A stretch of 64,000 nucleotides of DNA. Origin: Mycobacterium sp. ENV421 (GTDB lineage Bacteria > Actinomycetota > Actinomycetes > Mycobacteriales > Mycobacteriaceae). The stretch's first letter is position 1. Each line of letters starts with the position of its first letter. The position numbers and the translations under genes are program-made. The notes beneath the pieces are model-generated. The model did no database searches, was not told where the DNA came from, and was given only the letters and a program-made list of their open reading frames with translations. The stretch is taken from positions 400,579 to 464,578 of the forward strand of contig NZ_PDHO01000001.1 in the NCBI RefSeq assembly GCF_002887815.1, read 5' to 3'. Positions 9,155 to 17,237 of this stretch are shown here, piece by piece.

Positions 9155-10168
9155 GTGCGATTAGGCGTGCTCGACGTGGGCAGCAACACAGTTCATCTGT
9201 TGGTGGTCGATGCCCACCGCGGCGGGCATCCGACTCCGATGAGCTCGACCAAAGCCGCGCTGCGGCTCGCCGAGGCGATCGACGACTCCGGCAAGCTCAC
9301 CCGCCGCGGTGCCGACAAGCTGATCGACACCATCGACGAGTTCGCCAAGATCGCGGCCAGTTCGGGCTGCGCCGACCTGATGGCCTTCGCCACCTCCGCG
9401 GTGCGCGACGCCAAGAACTCCGAGGATGTCCTTGCGCGTGTGCTCGCCGAAACGGGGGTGAACCTGCAGGTCCTGTCTGGTGCGAACGAGTCGCGGCTGA
9501 CGTTTCTGGCGGTGCGCCGGTGGTACGGCTGGAGCGCCGGTCGCATCATCAACCTCGACATCGGCGGCGGCTCGTTGGAGCTGTCCAACGGCGTCGACGA
9601 AGCGCCCGAGGTGGCACTGTCGCTGCCGCTGGGCGCGGGCCGGCTCACCCGCGAGTGGCTCCCGGACGATCCGCCGGGCCGCCGCCGGGTCGCGATGCTG
9701 CGCGACTGGCTGGACAACGAGCTGGCCGAGGCCAGTTCCTTCGTCCTGGATGCCGGCCTCCCGGACCTTGCGGTCGCCACGTCGAAGACCTTCCGGTCGC
9801 TGGCGCGGCTCACCGGCGCCGCCCCGTCGGGTGCCGGGCCCAGGGTCAAACGAACGCTGACCCTCAACGGCCTGAGGCAGCTCATATCTTTCATCTCTAG
9901 GATGACCACGACAGATCGTGCCGAGTTGGAGGGAGTCAGTGCCGAGCGGGCGCCACAGATAGTGGCCGGTGCTCTGGTGGCGGAGGCGAGCATGCGAGCA
10001 CTGTCATTGGAATCCGTGGACATCTGCCCGTGGGCGCTGCGCGAGGGTCTCATCCTGCGCCGACTCGACAGTGAAGCTGACGGAACTGCCCTGGTGGAAA
10101 CCGCCGTGGGGGATGCTGGAAGCAAGAATTTTGATCGGTCGACTGCCCGATCGAGAGGCACACGATGA
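9155..10168 (+). CDS. ppx1: Exopolyphosphatase / (p)ppGpp phosphohydrolase-type protein
   Basis: Ppx/GppA family protein of 337 residues in the sugar kinase/Hsp70 ATPase superfamily. The phosphate-1 loop [12 protein letters not shown] opens the protein and the second phosphate loop [10 protein letters not shown] lies near residues 130-140. Rv0496 (PPX1) hydrolyses short-chain polyphosphate. The start GTG 9155 matches the Rv0496 N-terminus (RLGVLDVG); an open frame upstream reads through the divergent promoter and is not used. The stop overlaps the next gene as ATGA. With senX3-regX3 nearby and pitA later, phosphate metabolism recurs in this window. Confidence 0.94.
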   Translation: MRLGVLDVGSNTVHLLVVDAHRGGHPTPMSSTKAALRLAEAIDDSGKLTRRGADKLIDTIDEFAKIAASSGCADLMAFATSAVRDAKNSEDVLARVLAETGVNLQVLSGANESRLTFLAVRRWYGWSAGRIINLDIGGGSLELSNGVDEAPEVALSLPLGAGRLTREWLPDDPPGRRRVAMLRDWLDNELAEASSFVLDAGLPDLAVATSKTFRSLARLTGAAPSGAGPRVKRTLTLNGLRQLISFISRMTTTDRAELEGVSAERAPQIVAGALVAEASMRALSLESVDICPWALREGLILRRLDSEADGTALVETAVGDAGSKNFDRSTARSRGTR

Positions 10169-11151
10169 CAGCACCAGATGACAGCGAGAACAGCAGGCCC
10201 ATCTCGGTGGCCGAGCTGCTCGCGAAGAACGGAACGATCGGCTCACCGCCGGTCGGGGGGCGCCGCCGTCGTCGTCGCGGCAACAGTGACGCCGTGACTG
10301 TCGCCGAGTTGACCGGTGAGATCCCGATCTTCCGGACCGGCGAGATGCCCGTCGTGCGTGAGGACCGCGAGGACCACGTCGCCGAGGAGCCGGTCGAGCC
10401 TGCGCCGCCTGCCCAGCCGCCTGCCGTCACCAACGGCTCGGCCGCCGCGACGGCGGTGGTCGAGGACGACGAGACTGCGGAACACGGGGAACACGAGGAC
10501 GAGACGCCGGAGCGGCCGTTCGACGGACCGCCGCCGCGCTCGGAGCGCCCGCTACCGCGACGCGAGCCGGGCCCGGAGCGCGCCTATGACCCGCGCCCGC
10601 AGCGCCGGCCCGAACCCACCCCCGTCGACGAATCGGACTCCGACGCCGAGCAGATGGCGTTCGACCCGGTCGACGAGGCGGCGCCGGTGCTCGACCTGAC
10701 CGCCGACGAACAGGTCGACGAGGCAGCCGAGCTGCAGTCCTACCTGCGGTCGTCGGCCGGCGCCCTGTTCAGCGGCCAGACCGTCGCGGACGACCTCGCC
10801 CGCCGCGGTGTGGCGGTCGACGAGCACGATGACGACGCGGCATCGGCAGACCTCGACACCCAGGCGGACCATCCGCGCGAAGGCAAGCTCACCGCGCTCT
10901 GGCGCGGGCTGCTGGTGGCCGGGCAGTCGATCCTGGCCGTCGCGTTCGGTGCCGGGCTGTTCATCGCGTTCGACCAGCTGTGGCGGTGGAACAACATCGT
11001 CGCGTTGGTGCTTTCGGTGTTGGTCATCCTCGGTTTGGTGATCGCCGTCCGAATCGTCCGTAAGACCGAGGACATCGCCAGCACGCTGATCGCCGTGGCG
11101 GTCGGTGCGCTGGTGACCCTCGGACCGCTGGCGCTGCTGCAATCGACCTGA
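10165..11151 (+). CDS. Conserved membrane protein, Rv0497-like
   Basis: A 328-residue protein with a long charged, proline-rich N-terminal part (about residues 1-245) and two or three hydrophobic helices at the C-terminus (about 250-325). The N-terminus holds an RRRRRR cluster near residue 34 and the conserved pieces ISVAELLAKNG and VTVAELTGEIP, which look like short repeated interaction motifs. No enzymatic motif is seen. It starts within the ppx1 stop (ATGA), so it is co-translated with ppx1, and ends eight bases before the next gene, as in Rv0496-Rv0497-Rv0498. Confidence 0.85.
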   Translation: MTAPDDSENSRPISVAELLAKNGTIGSPPVGGRRRRRRGNSDAVTVAELTGEIPIFRTGEMPVVREDREDHVAEEPVEPAPPAQPPAVTNGSAAATAVVEDDETAEHGEHEDETPERPFDGPPPRSERPLPRREPGPERAYDPRPQRRPEPTPVDESDSDAEQMAFDPVDEAAPVLDLTADEQVDEAAELQSYLRSSAGALFSGQTVADDLARRGVAVDEHDDDAASADLDTQADHPREGKLTALWRGLLVAGQSILAVAFGAGLFIAFDQLWRWNNIVALVLSVLVILGLVIAVRIVRKTEDIASTLIAVAVGALVTLGPLALLQST

Positions 11152-11158
11152 TCCCTCA

Positions 11159-12004
11159 GTGCGCCCAGCCATCAAGGTCGGTCTGTCGACTGCCTCGGTC
11201 TATCCGCTGAGGACCGAGGCCGCATTCGAGTATGCGGCCGAATTGGGTTACGACGGAGTCGAACTCATGGTGTGGGCCGAAACCGTGAGCCAGGACGTCG
11301 GCGCCATCGCCAAGCTGTCCCGGCGGTACAACATGCCGGTGTTGTCGGTGCACGCGCCGTGCCTGTTGATCTCCCAGCGGGTGTGGGGTGCCAATCCCAT
11401 CCCGAAGCTGACCCGCAGCGTGCAGGCCGCCGAGCGGCTCGGCGCGCAGACCGTGGTGGTGCATCCGCCGTTCCGATGGCAGCGCCGCTACGCCGACGGG
11501 TTCAGCGAACAGGTTGCCGAGTTGGAAAGCCGCAGTGACGTTCTGGTGGCGGTGGAGAACATGTTCCCGTTCCGGGCAGACAGGTTCTTCGGCTCCGGTG
11601 ACTCGTCGATCGAGCGGATGCGCAAGCGCGGCGGCCGTCCGGGGGTGGGCATTTCGGCGTTCGCGCCGTCGTATGACCCGCTGGATGGCAACCATGCGCA
11701 CTACACGTTGGACCTGTCCCATACCGCGACGGCGGGTACCGACGCCCTGGAGATGGCCGACCGGATGGGTGAGGGTCTGGTGCACCTGCACTTGTGCGAC
11801 GGCAACGGTGCCTCGACCGACGAACACCTGGTGCCCGGCCGGGGAACCCAGCCGACCGCCGAGGTGTGCCAGATGCTGGCCGCGAGTGACTTCACCGGGC
11901 ATGTGATCCTGGAGGTCACCACCTCGGGTGCGCGCACCAAGGCCGAGCGCGAGGCGCTGCTGGTCGAATCGCTGCAGTTTGCGCGCACCCACCTGCTGCG
12001 GTGA
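11159..12004 (+). CDS. Sugar phosphate isomerase/epimerase-like TIM barrel (Rv0498-like)
   Basis: A 281-residue protein of the AP-endonuclease-2/xylose-isomerase-like TIM-barrel superfamily. Metal-ligand positions can be recognised: Glu in AVENMFP, His in TLDLSHT, His in LVHLHLCDGNG and Glu in HVILEVTT. Such folds bind divalent metal and act on sugar phosphates or abasic DNA; the family context does not define a substrate. GTG 11159 is seven bases after the previous stop, fitting an operon from ppx1. No signal peptide. Confidence 0.85.
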   Translation: MRPAIKVGLSTASVYPLRTEAAFEYAAELGYDGVELMVWAETVSQDVGAIAKLSRRYNMPVLSVHAPCLLISQRVWGANPIPKLTRSVQAAERLGAQTVVVHPPFRWQRRYADGFSEQVAELESRSDVLVAVENMFPFRADRFFGSGDSSIERMRKRGGRPGVGISAFAPSYDPLDGNHAHYTLDLSHTATAGTDALEMADRMGEGLVHLHLCDGNGASTDEHLVPGRGTQPTAEVCQMLAASDFTGHVILEVTTSGARTKAEREALLVESLQFARTHLLR

Positions 12005-12044
12005 GTGCCGCGGCGCGCGGAATTGTTGTGTGAGAAAGGCATTG

Positions 12045-12842
12045 ATGCACCCCCGGTTCGCCGACGCGATGATGTTGCACCCCGTCGAGGATGGTTTCGA
12101 GGCAAACCTCAACGAGCACTGGACAATTGGGCCCAAGATCCACGGCGGTGTGATGCTGGCGCTGTGCGCCAACGCCGCCCGGGCGGCGTATGGCGACCCG
12201 CAGTTCCAACCGGTCGCGGTGTCGGCGGACTTCCTGTCGGCGCCGGATCCCGGATCGGTTCGCCTGGTCACCACCGTGCAGAAGCGGGGACGCCGAATCG
12301 GTTTGGTCGACGTCGCCCTCACCCAGGGTGGGCGCACCTGCGTGCGCAGCGTCGTCACCCTTGGCGATCCCGAACATCACGTCGAGCCCCTGCTGTCGGC
12401 CAATCCGGTGACACCGCTGATGAGCGTCGAGCCGCCGGAGCACATCGAGCCGATCGGCCCGGGCCATCCGGCGGCGGCGGTCAACAATCTGGCGCGCGGC
12501 TGCGACATCCGCCCCGAGCTGGACGAGACCCACACCGAGTCCGGTGCGCCGGTGTTCAAGATCTGGGTGCGGCCCAAGGACGGGCCGGTGGACGTGTTGT
12601 TCGCGTTGATGTGTGGAGACATCTCGGTGCCGGCGTGCTACGCGGTGGGCCGCCGCGGCTGGGCGCCGACGGTGCAGATGACGGCGTACCTGCGCGGCAT
12701 GCCCGACCAGGGTTGGCTGCGGGTGGCGTGCACGACGACCCAGATCGGCCAGGACTGGTTCGACGAGGACCACACCGTGGTGGACAGCGCCGGACGCATC
12801 ATCGTGCAGACCCGCCAGCTGGCCTTGGTGCCCGCTCAGTGA
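12045..12842 (+). CDS. Acyl-CoA thioesterase family protein (Rv0499-like)
   Basis: A 265-residue protein with a TesB/double hot-dog layout: the first half carries the helix-start motif GPKIHGGVMLALCANAA, and the second half resembles a second, degenerate hot dog. This predicts a CoA-thioester hydrolase, substrate unknown. ATG 12045 is preceded by GAGAAAGG five bases upstream; TTG 12042 and GTG 12030 are in-frame alternatives. It follows the TIM-barrel gene by 40 bases and precedes proC, as in H37Rv. Confidence 0.8.
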   Translation: MHPRFADAMMLHPVEDGFEANLNEHWTIGPKIHGGVMLALCANAARAAYGDPQFQPVAVSADFLSAPDPGSVRLVTTVQKRGRRIGLVDVALTQGGRTCVRSVVTLGDPEHHVEPLLSANPVTPLMSVEPPEHIEPIGPGHPAAAVNNLARGCDIRPELDETHTESGAPVFKIWVRPKDGPVDVLFALMCGDISVPACYAVGRRGWAPTVQMTAYLRGMPDQGWLRVACTTTQIGQDWFDEDHTVVDSAGRIIVQTRQLALVPAQ

Positions 12843-12907
12843 CGTCGGCGCGCAACGCCGCCGGGCCAGCGAAGCGCGCCGAAATCGTGGGGACCTCGAA
12901 CGGCCGA

Positions 12908-12913
12908 TAGGGT
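12908..12913 (+). promoter_or_regulatory. -10 element of leaderless proC transcript
   Basis: TAGGGT ends six bases before the proC ATG at 12920, and there is no Shine-Dalgarno. The spacing places the transcription start on or beside the A of the ATG. Confidence 0.5.
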
Positions 12914-12919
12914 CTGCCC

Positions 12920-13783
12920 ATGGCCAGAATCGCGATCATCGGCGGCGGCAGTATGGGCGAGGCGATCCTTGCGGGGCTGCTTCGGGCGGGCCGGCAGGTG
13001 AAGGACATCGTCGTCTCCGAACGCATGCCGGAGCGTGCCCACTACCTGGGCGAGAAGTATTCGATCCAGCTGGCTTCGGTGTCGGAGGCGGTGGAGACCG
13101 CGACATTCGTCATCGTGGCGGTCAAGCCCGGTGATGCCGAGTCCGTCGTCGCCGAGATCGCGGAGGCCGCCGCCCTGGCCGAGGGCGACAGCGTCGAGCA
13201 GGTCTTCGTGACCGTCGCCGCCGGGGTGACGATCGGCTTCTACGAATCGCGGCTGCCCGCCGGATCACCGGTCGTCCGGGTGATGCCCAATGCACCCGCT
13301 CTGGTCGGTGCGGGCGTCAGCGCCATGGCGCCGGGGCGGTTCGCAACCGCTGAGCAGCTCGCTGACGTCGCGGCGGTGTTCCGCTGCGTCGGCGACGTGT
13401 TGACGGTCCCGGAGAGCCAACTGGACGCCGTCACGGCCGTCTCCGGTTCGGGCCCCGCCTACTTCTTCCTGTTCGTCGAAGCATTGGTCGATGCCGCGGT
13501 CGCCAACGGGCTCGGGAGGGCCGTCGCGACGGACCTCGCCGTGCAGACCATGGCTGGATCCGCGGCGATGCTGCTGGAACGCCTCGACAGTCAGCGCGCT
13601 GCTGGCGAAGACGTCGGCCTGGACACGTCGCCGGCGCGGCTGCGGGCGATGGTCACATCACCTGGCGGCACCACTGCCGCTGGCCTGCGGGAACTCGAGA
13701 ACGGTGGGCTGCGGGCGGCCCTTGCAGCTGCCATCGATGCCGCAAAAACCCGCTCTGAGCAGCTAGGAATTACATCAGAGTAG
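12920..13783 (+). CDS. proC: Pyrroline-5-carboxylate reductase
   Basis: Final step of proline synthesis: NAD(P)H-dependent reduction of 1-pyrroline-5-carboxylate. The 287-residue protein has the N-terminal dinucleotide motif IGGGSMGEA (residues 6-14), VKPGDAESV after the fourth strand, VMPNAPALVGAG in the middle, and the C-terminal P5CR signature around VSGSGPAYFFLFVEAL and MVTSPGGTTAAGL. Length and order are typical. It appears leaderless and so may be expressed independently of the preceding genes. Confidence 0.97.
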   Translation: MARIAIIGGGSMGEAILAGLLRAGRQVKDIVVSERMPERAHYLGEKYSIQLASVSEAVETATFVIVAVKPGDAESVVAEIAEAAALAEGDSVEQVFVTVAAGVTIGFYESRLPAGSPVVRVMPNAPALVGAGVSAMAPGRFATAEQLADVAAVFRCVGDVLTVPESQLDAVTAVSGSGPAYFFLFVEALVDAAVANGLGRAVATDLAVQTMAGSAAMLLERLDSQRAAGEDVGLDTSPARLRAMVTSPGGTTAAGLRELENGGLRAALAAAIDAAKTRSEQLGITSE

Positions 13784-13855
13784 TTCAAGGAATTTCTGAT
13801 GGATTGACCCACACCCGTCGCAGTAACCCCATCCGCCACGCTATTCTCCTCGTGT

Positions 13856-13978
13856 ATGCACGGCTGGGTGCCAGCGGTGGGGAAGCCGCTGGAACTGCCC
13901 GTGCCTGACGGATTGGGTTGCGATGACGTCTATGAACGGGCCATCAGCGCGGGATTCGGCTGGAAAATCGGCGCGTGA
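13856..13978 (+). CDS. Possible leaderless 40-aa ORF overlapping the HTH gene
   Basis: ATG 13856 opens a 40-codon frame ending at TGA 13976-13978, which overlaps the first 56 bases of the downstream HTH gene in another frame. A TATTCT hexamer at 13842-13847 lies eight bases before the ATG, matching a leaderless -10. The peptide begins MHGWVPAVGKP and has no recognised domain. It may be a real small protein, an upstream ORF that tunes HTH translation, or chance. Confidence 0.3.
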   Translation: MHGWVPAVGKPLELPVPDGLGCDDVYERAISAGFGWKIGA

Positions 13979-14183
13979 TGCCGGCGCCGACAACCCGCCC
14001 GCCGCTCGAGCTCAATTTCTCACCGTCGCCGAGGTCGCCGCGCTGATGCGCGTCAGCAAGATGACGGTGTACCGCCTGGTGCACAACGGCGAGCTGCCCG
14101 CGGTGCGGGTGGGCAGGTCGTTCCGGGTGCACGCCAAGGCCGTTCACGATCTGCTGGAGACGTCGTACTTCGACGCGGGCTAG
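13923..14183 (+). CDS. Helix-turn-helix (excisionase-type) DNA-binding protein, Rv0500A-like
   Basis: An 86-residue protein whose residues 31-82 form a MerR/excisionase-type winged helix: LTVAEVAALMRVSKMTVYRL, then NGELPAVRVGRSFRV. The N-terminal 30 residues are low complexity. The C-terminal part is nearly invariant in mycobacteria and resembles BldC of Streptomyces. ATG 13923 is used; ATG 13932 is a second in-frame option. No phage genes are nearby, so despite the excisionase label it is probably a housekeeping developmental-type regulator. Confidence 0.85.
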   Translation: MTSMNGPSARDSAGKSARDAGADNPPAARAQFLTVAEVAALMRVSKMTVYRLVHNGELPAVRVGRSFRVHAKAVHDLLETSYFDAG

Positions 14184-14265
14184 CGAGCTCGTCGCGCAGG
14201 CGTTCATCGCACGCTTGCCGGCTCGTCGACACCAGGTCGTTTTCCGTTCCGGATGCCTGCTTAGG

Positions 14266-14305
14266 TAAGGTGTCCGGGACACAAGAAGCCTGCTCTCGTG
14301 CAGGC
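14266..14305 (+). promoter_or_regulatory. -10 box and two inverted repeats in the bS22 leader
   Basis: TAAGGT (14266-14271) is a good -10 hexamer. Overlapping its end is GTGTCC-G-GGACAC (14270-14282), a perfect inverted repeat at the expected transcription start, and downstream a perfect hairpin GCCTGC-TCTCGT-GCAGGC (14288-14305) lies 28 bases before the bS22 ATG. The second would fold in the mRNA; the first could be a DNA operator. Function is inferred from position. Confidence 0.45.
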
Positions 14306-14333
14306 ACTGCGAGGATTTAGGTAGCGGATTTTC

Positions 14334-14435
14334 ATGGGTTCAGTCATCAAGAAGCGGCGTAAGCGCATGTCGAAGAAGAAGCACCGCAAGCTGCTGCGTC
14401 GTACCCGGGTCCAGCGCAGAAAACTCGGCAAGTAG
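14334..14435 (+). CDS. 30S ribosomal protein bS22 (Rv0500B-like, 33 aa)
   Basis: A 33-residue, extremely basic peptide beginning [19 protein letters not shown] and ending RKLGK. It matches the AURKAIP1/COX24-like family annotated as Rv0500B and identified as the small-subunit protein bS22 in mycobacterial ribosome structures, where it binds 16S rRNA near the decoding region. Over half its residues are Lys or Arg. ATG 14334 has only a weak purine tract (GGTAGCGG) upstream. A strong hairpin follows the stop by seven bases, so it is probably monocistronic. Confidence 0.93.
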
Positions 14436-14442
14436 TCGTCGC

Positions 14443-14482
14443 ACCCGGCCTGGCTCGGCCATCTCGTCGAGCCGTGCCGGGT
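14443..14482 (+). terminator. Hairpin terminator after bS22
   Basis: ACCCGGC (14443-14449) pairs with GCCGGGT (14476-14482) and the inner GGCTCG (14452-14457) with CGAGCC (14468-14473). Only TTT follows, as is common in high-GC actinobacteria. Confidence 0.55.
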
Positions 14483-14496
14483 TTCGCGCAGGCCGA

Positions 14497-14502
14497 TAGG
14501 CT
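14497..14502 (+). promoter_or_regulatory. -10 element of leaderless galE2 transcript
   Basis: TAGGCT ends six bases before ATG 14509, with no Shine-Dalgarno between them; transcription should begin at the start codon. Confidence 0.5.
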
Positions 14503-14508
14503 GTCCTG

Positions 14509-15582
14509 ATGTCTTCCGGCGGTATCGACAACGAAGCCCCGCATTACCCGAAGGTCGTGCTGGTCACCGGAGCGTGCCGTTTCCTCGGCGGGTACCTCAC
14601 TGCGCGTCTGGCGCAGAACCCGCTGATCAACAGAGTCATCGCTGTCGACGCCGTCGCGCCCAGCAAGGATCTGCTGCGCCGGATGGGCCGCGCCGAGTTC
14701 GTGCGCGCCGATATTCGAAACCCGTTCATCGCCAAGGTGATTCGCAACGGCGAAGTCGACACCGTGGTGCATGCCGCCGCGGCGTCGTACGCCCCGCGAT
14801 CGGGTGGGCGCGCCACGTTGAAGGAGATCAACGTGATGGGCGCCATGCAGCTGTTCGCGGCGTGCCAGAAGGCGCCCTCGGTGCGGCGGGTGATCCTCAA
14901 GTCGACCTCCGAGGTCTACGGCTCGCACCCGCACGACCCGGTGGCGTTCACCGAGGACAGCAGTAGCCGCCGCCCACCGGCGGAAGGGTTCGCCCGCGAC
15001 AGCATCGACATCGAGGGCTATGCCCGCGGACTCGGCAGGCGCAGGCCCGACATCGCGGTCACGATTCTGCGGCTGGCCAACATGATCGGCCCGGGCATGG
15101 ACACCGCGCTGTCGCGGTATCTGGCCGGCCCGCTGGTGACGACGATGCTCGGCCACGATGCGCGGCTGCAGCTGCTGCACGAGCAGGACGCACTCGGGGC
15201 GCTGGAGCGGGCGACGATGGCCGGCAAATCGGGCACCTTCAACATCGGTGCCGACGGCGTGATCATGATGTCGCAAGCGGTTCGGCGGTCCGGACGCGTT
15301 GCGATTCCATTGCCGAATTCCGCGGTTTGGGCACTGTATTCGTTGCGAAGAGCGGGCCGGGCTTCCGACCTCAACCGTGACCAGATGGATTGGCTGAATT
15401 ACGGCCGGGTCATGGACACCACCAGAATGCGCTCCGAGTTGGGCTTCGCGCCGAAATGGACGACGATGGAGGCGTTCGACGACTATGTGCGCGGCCGAGG
15501 TTTGACGCCGATCATCGACCCGAAATGGGTACGATCTGTGGAGAGTCGCGCGGTCGCCGTTGCGCAGCGGTGGGGCGGCTGA
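14509..15582 (+). CDS. galE2: NAD-dependent epimerase/dehydratase (galE2, Rv0501-like)
   Basis: Extended SDR of 357 residues. The nucleotide-binding motif appears as TGACRFLGGYL (residues 21-31) rather than the canonical GxxGxxG, with a Cys-Arg-Phe in the loop. The usual Tyr-x3-Lys is not obvious after the KSTSEVYGS strand, where DIEGYARGL occupies that region. The protein may therefore bind NAD(P) without UDP-galactose epimerase activity; galE2 is a historical name. It lies 29 bases upstream of the acyltransferase gene, in the Rv0501-Rv0502 arrangement. Confidence 0.85.
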   Translation: MSSGGIDNEAPHYPKVVLVTGACRFLGGYLTARLAQNPLINRVIAVDAVAPSKDLLRRMGRAEFVRADIRNPFIAKVIRNGEVDTVVHAAAASYAPRSGGRATLKEINVMGAMQLFAACQKAPSVRRVILKSTSEVYGSHPHDPVAFTEDSSSRRPPAEGFARDSIDIEGYARGLGRRRPDIAVTILRLANMIGPGMDTALSRYLAGPLVTTMLGHDARLQLLHEQDALGALERATMAGKSGTFNIGADGVIMMSQAVRRSGRVAIPLPNSAVWALYSLRRAGRASDLNRDQMDWLNYGRVMDTTRMRSELGFAPKWTTMEAFDDYVRGRGLTPIIDPKWVRSVESRAVAVAQRWGG

Positions 15583-15611
15583 GGGGCCAATGGTGGGGAG
15601 AAGGTGCCGAA

Positions 15612-16676
15612 GTGGCGGGTGAATCAAAGGCGAAAGTGATTCCGCTGCACTCGAATACGAGTCGAGTCGCGGCGGCCCGTCGTGCTGCGCAGCGTGCCGA
15701 TGCGGCGCGCCGTCATCCCTCGCTGCTGTCCGACCCGGGCACCCGCGCCTCGGCGGAGGAGATCGCCGCCGTCGTCCGGGAAATCGACGCGCGGCGCGGG
15801 CCCGGGGGAAACGGGGTTGCCGACGATGCGCCCAATGAACTGGCGCAACGCATTTCGGCCGTCGCGGAGTATGTGACCAAACGATTCACCGGCGACTATT
15901 CGGTCGACGAATTCGGGTTCGACCCGATGTTCAACAATGCGATCGTATTGCCTTTGCTCCGGCCGCTTTTCCAGAATTGGTTCCGGGTCGAGGTCAGCGG
16001 CATCGAGAATCTGCCGAAAAAGGGCGCCGGCCTGGTGGTCGCCAATCACGCCGGAACGTTGCCGATGGACGGGCTGATGTTGTCGGTGGCGGTCCACGAC
16101 CATCACCCGGCGAATCGGGACGTGCGGTTGCTGGCGGCCGACATGGTCTTCGATATGCCGATGCTCGGCCCGATCGCCCGCAAGGCCGGGCACACCATGG
16201 CGTGCACCACCGACGCCCATCGTCTGCTCGCCGGCGGGGAACTCACCGCCGTCTTCCCGGAGGGCTACAAGGGTCTGGGCAAGCCGTTCCGGGACCGCTA
16301 CAAGTTGCAGCGGTTCGGCCGGGGCGGCTTCGTCTCGGCGGCGTTGCGCACCAAGGCGCCGATCATCCCGTGCTCGATCGTCGGGTCCGAAGAGATCTAT
16401 CCGATGATCACCGACGTCAAGCTCCTGGCGCGGGTGCTCGGGCTGCCCTACTTCCCGATCACGCCGCTGTTCCCACTGGCCGGCCCGGCTGGGCTGATCC
16501 CGCTACCGTCGAAGTGGCACATCGCATTCGGCAAGCCCATCGAGACGGCCGACTATGACGAGGCCGCCGCCGACGATCCGATGATCACGTTCGACCTCAC
16601 CGATCAGGTGCGCGAGACCATCCAGCAGACGCTGTATCAGTTGCTGACCAAGCGTCGCAACATGTTCTTCGGCTGA
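15612..16676 (+). CDS. Lysophospholipid acyltransferase-family protein (Rv0502-like)
   Basis: A 354-residue PlsC-type acyltransferase. The catalytic NHAGTLPMDG motif (H-x4-D) is near residues 146-155 and the glycerol-phosphate-binding motif appears as FPEGYKGLGK around 215-225. A basic, Ala-rich N-terminal 60 residues precede the domain. The family acylates lysophosphatidate-like acceptors at the inner face of the membrane. GTG 15612 has GGGGAGAAGG about eight bases upstream and gives an N-terminus (AGESKAKVIPLH) matching Rv0502. The downstream neighbour is on the opposite strand; the cmaA2 gene found here in H37Rv is missing. Confidence 0.9.
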   Translation: MAGESKAKVIPLHSNTSRVAAARRAAQRADAARRHPSLLSDPGTRASAEEIAAVVREIDARRGPGGNGVADDAPNELAQRISAVAEYVTKRFTGDYSVDEFGFDPMFNNAIVLPLLRPLFQNWFRVEVSGIENLPKKGAGLVVANHAGTLPMDGLMLSVAVHDHHPANRDVRLLAADMVFDMPMLGPIARKAGHTMACTTDAHRLLAGGELTAVFPEGYKGLGKPFRDRYKLQRFGRGGFVSAALRTKAPIIPCSIVGSEEIYPMITDVKLLARVLGLPYFPITPLFPLAGPAGLIPLPSKWHIAFGKPIETADYDEAAADDPMITFDLTDQVRETIQQTLYQLLTKRRNMFFG

Positions 16677-16692
16677 GCGCGGTCGCTGCGCG

Positions 16693-17199
16693 CTAGGGTT
16701 GCCTGCCCATTGCTGCCGCGGCGATGGCCGCGACCTGAGCATTGGTTTCCTCGTCGCCCCCGGCTTCGCCGATCATTGTCACGACGGTCGTCATCACCGG
16801 CTTGCCCTCTTCGTCGGTGACTTCGCTGCGCAATTCGCTGATCACCGTGCCGTGCGATTCGACAACCGAGTCCAGCCACGAATCGAAGAACAATTTGTCG
16901 CCCGCCACAATCCGGCGGTGGAATTTGATCTTCTGGTCGCGGTGAATGACGCGGGCGATATTGATGCCGACATCGAAGTTGCGGAAGATGTCGAGCTGCA
17001 CCTGGCGGCCCGGGATCGCGATGAACGTCAGTGGCGCCACCACGTCGGGGTAACCGGCGGCCTTGGCCGCCTCCTCGCTGAAGTGCAGCGGATCGTCGGA
17101 CTGGATCGCCTTGGCGTACTCGCGGATTTTCTCGCGACCGACGAGGTAGTAGTCCGGGTAGCGGTAGTGGGTTCCGATGATGTCGCTGGCGATTGACAC
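16693..17199 (-). CDS. MaoC/HadA-like dehydratase subunit, UPF0336 (Rv0504c-like)
   Basis: A 168-residue hot-dog protein of the N-terminal MaoC-dehydratase type, close to HadA/HadC of the mycobacterial FAS-II (3R)-hydroxyacyl-ACP dehydratase. Visible elements are [16 protein letters not shown], the substrate-channel PLTFIAI segment and the [11 protein letters not shown] strand. HadA-type subunits lack the catalytic Asp-His and need a HadB-like partner, none of which is adjacent, so the role is probably accessory. Start GTG 17199 is six bases after a TAGGCT hexamer. Confidence 0.87.
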   Translation of the reverse strand: MSIASDIIGTHYRYPDYYLVGREKIREYAKAIQSDDPLHFSEEAAKAAGYPDVVAPLTFIAIPGRQVQLDIFRNFDVGINIARVIHRDQKIKFHRRIVAGDKLFFDSWLDSVVESHGTVISELRSEVTDEEGKPVMTTVVTMIGEAGGDEETNAQVAAIAAAAMGRQP

Positions 17200-17205
17200 C
17201 CGGGG

Positions 17206-17211
17206 AGCCTA
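17206..17211 (-). promoter_or_regulatory. -10 element of leaderless UPF0336 transcript
   Basis: TAGGCT on the minus strand, six bases from GTG 17199, no ribosome-binding site. Same spacing as proC and galE2. Confidence 0.5.
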
Positions 17212-17237
17212 TCAGCGGGTATGGCGGACGCTGTGAA

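Noticed and set aside
13774..13800. Inverted repeat ATCAGA / TCTGAT at the end of proC.
   Set aside because: Arms are six bases with a 15-base loop and include the proC stop; too weak for a terminator call.
13923..14183. Prophage or integrative-element excisionase.
   Set aside because: The HTH resembles excisionase proteins but no integrase, attachment repeat or phage gene is nearby, and the gene is syntenic with Rv0500A.
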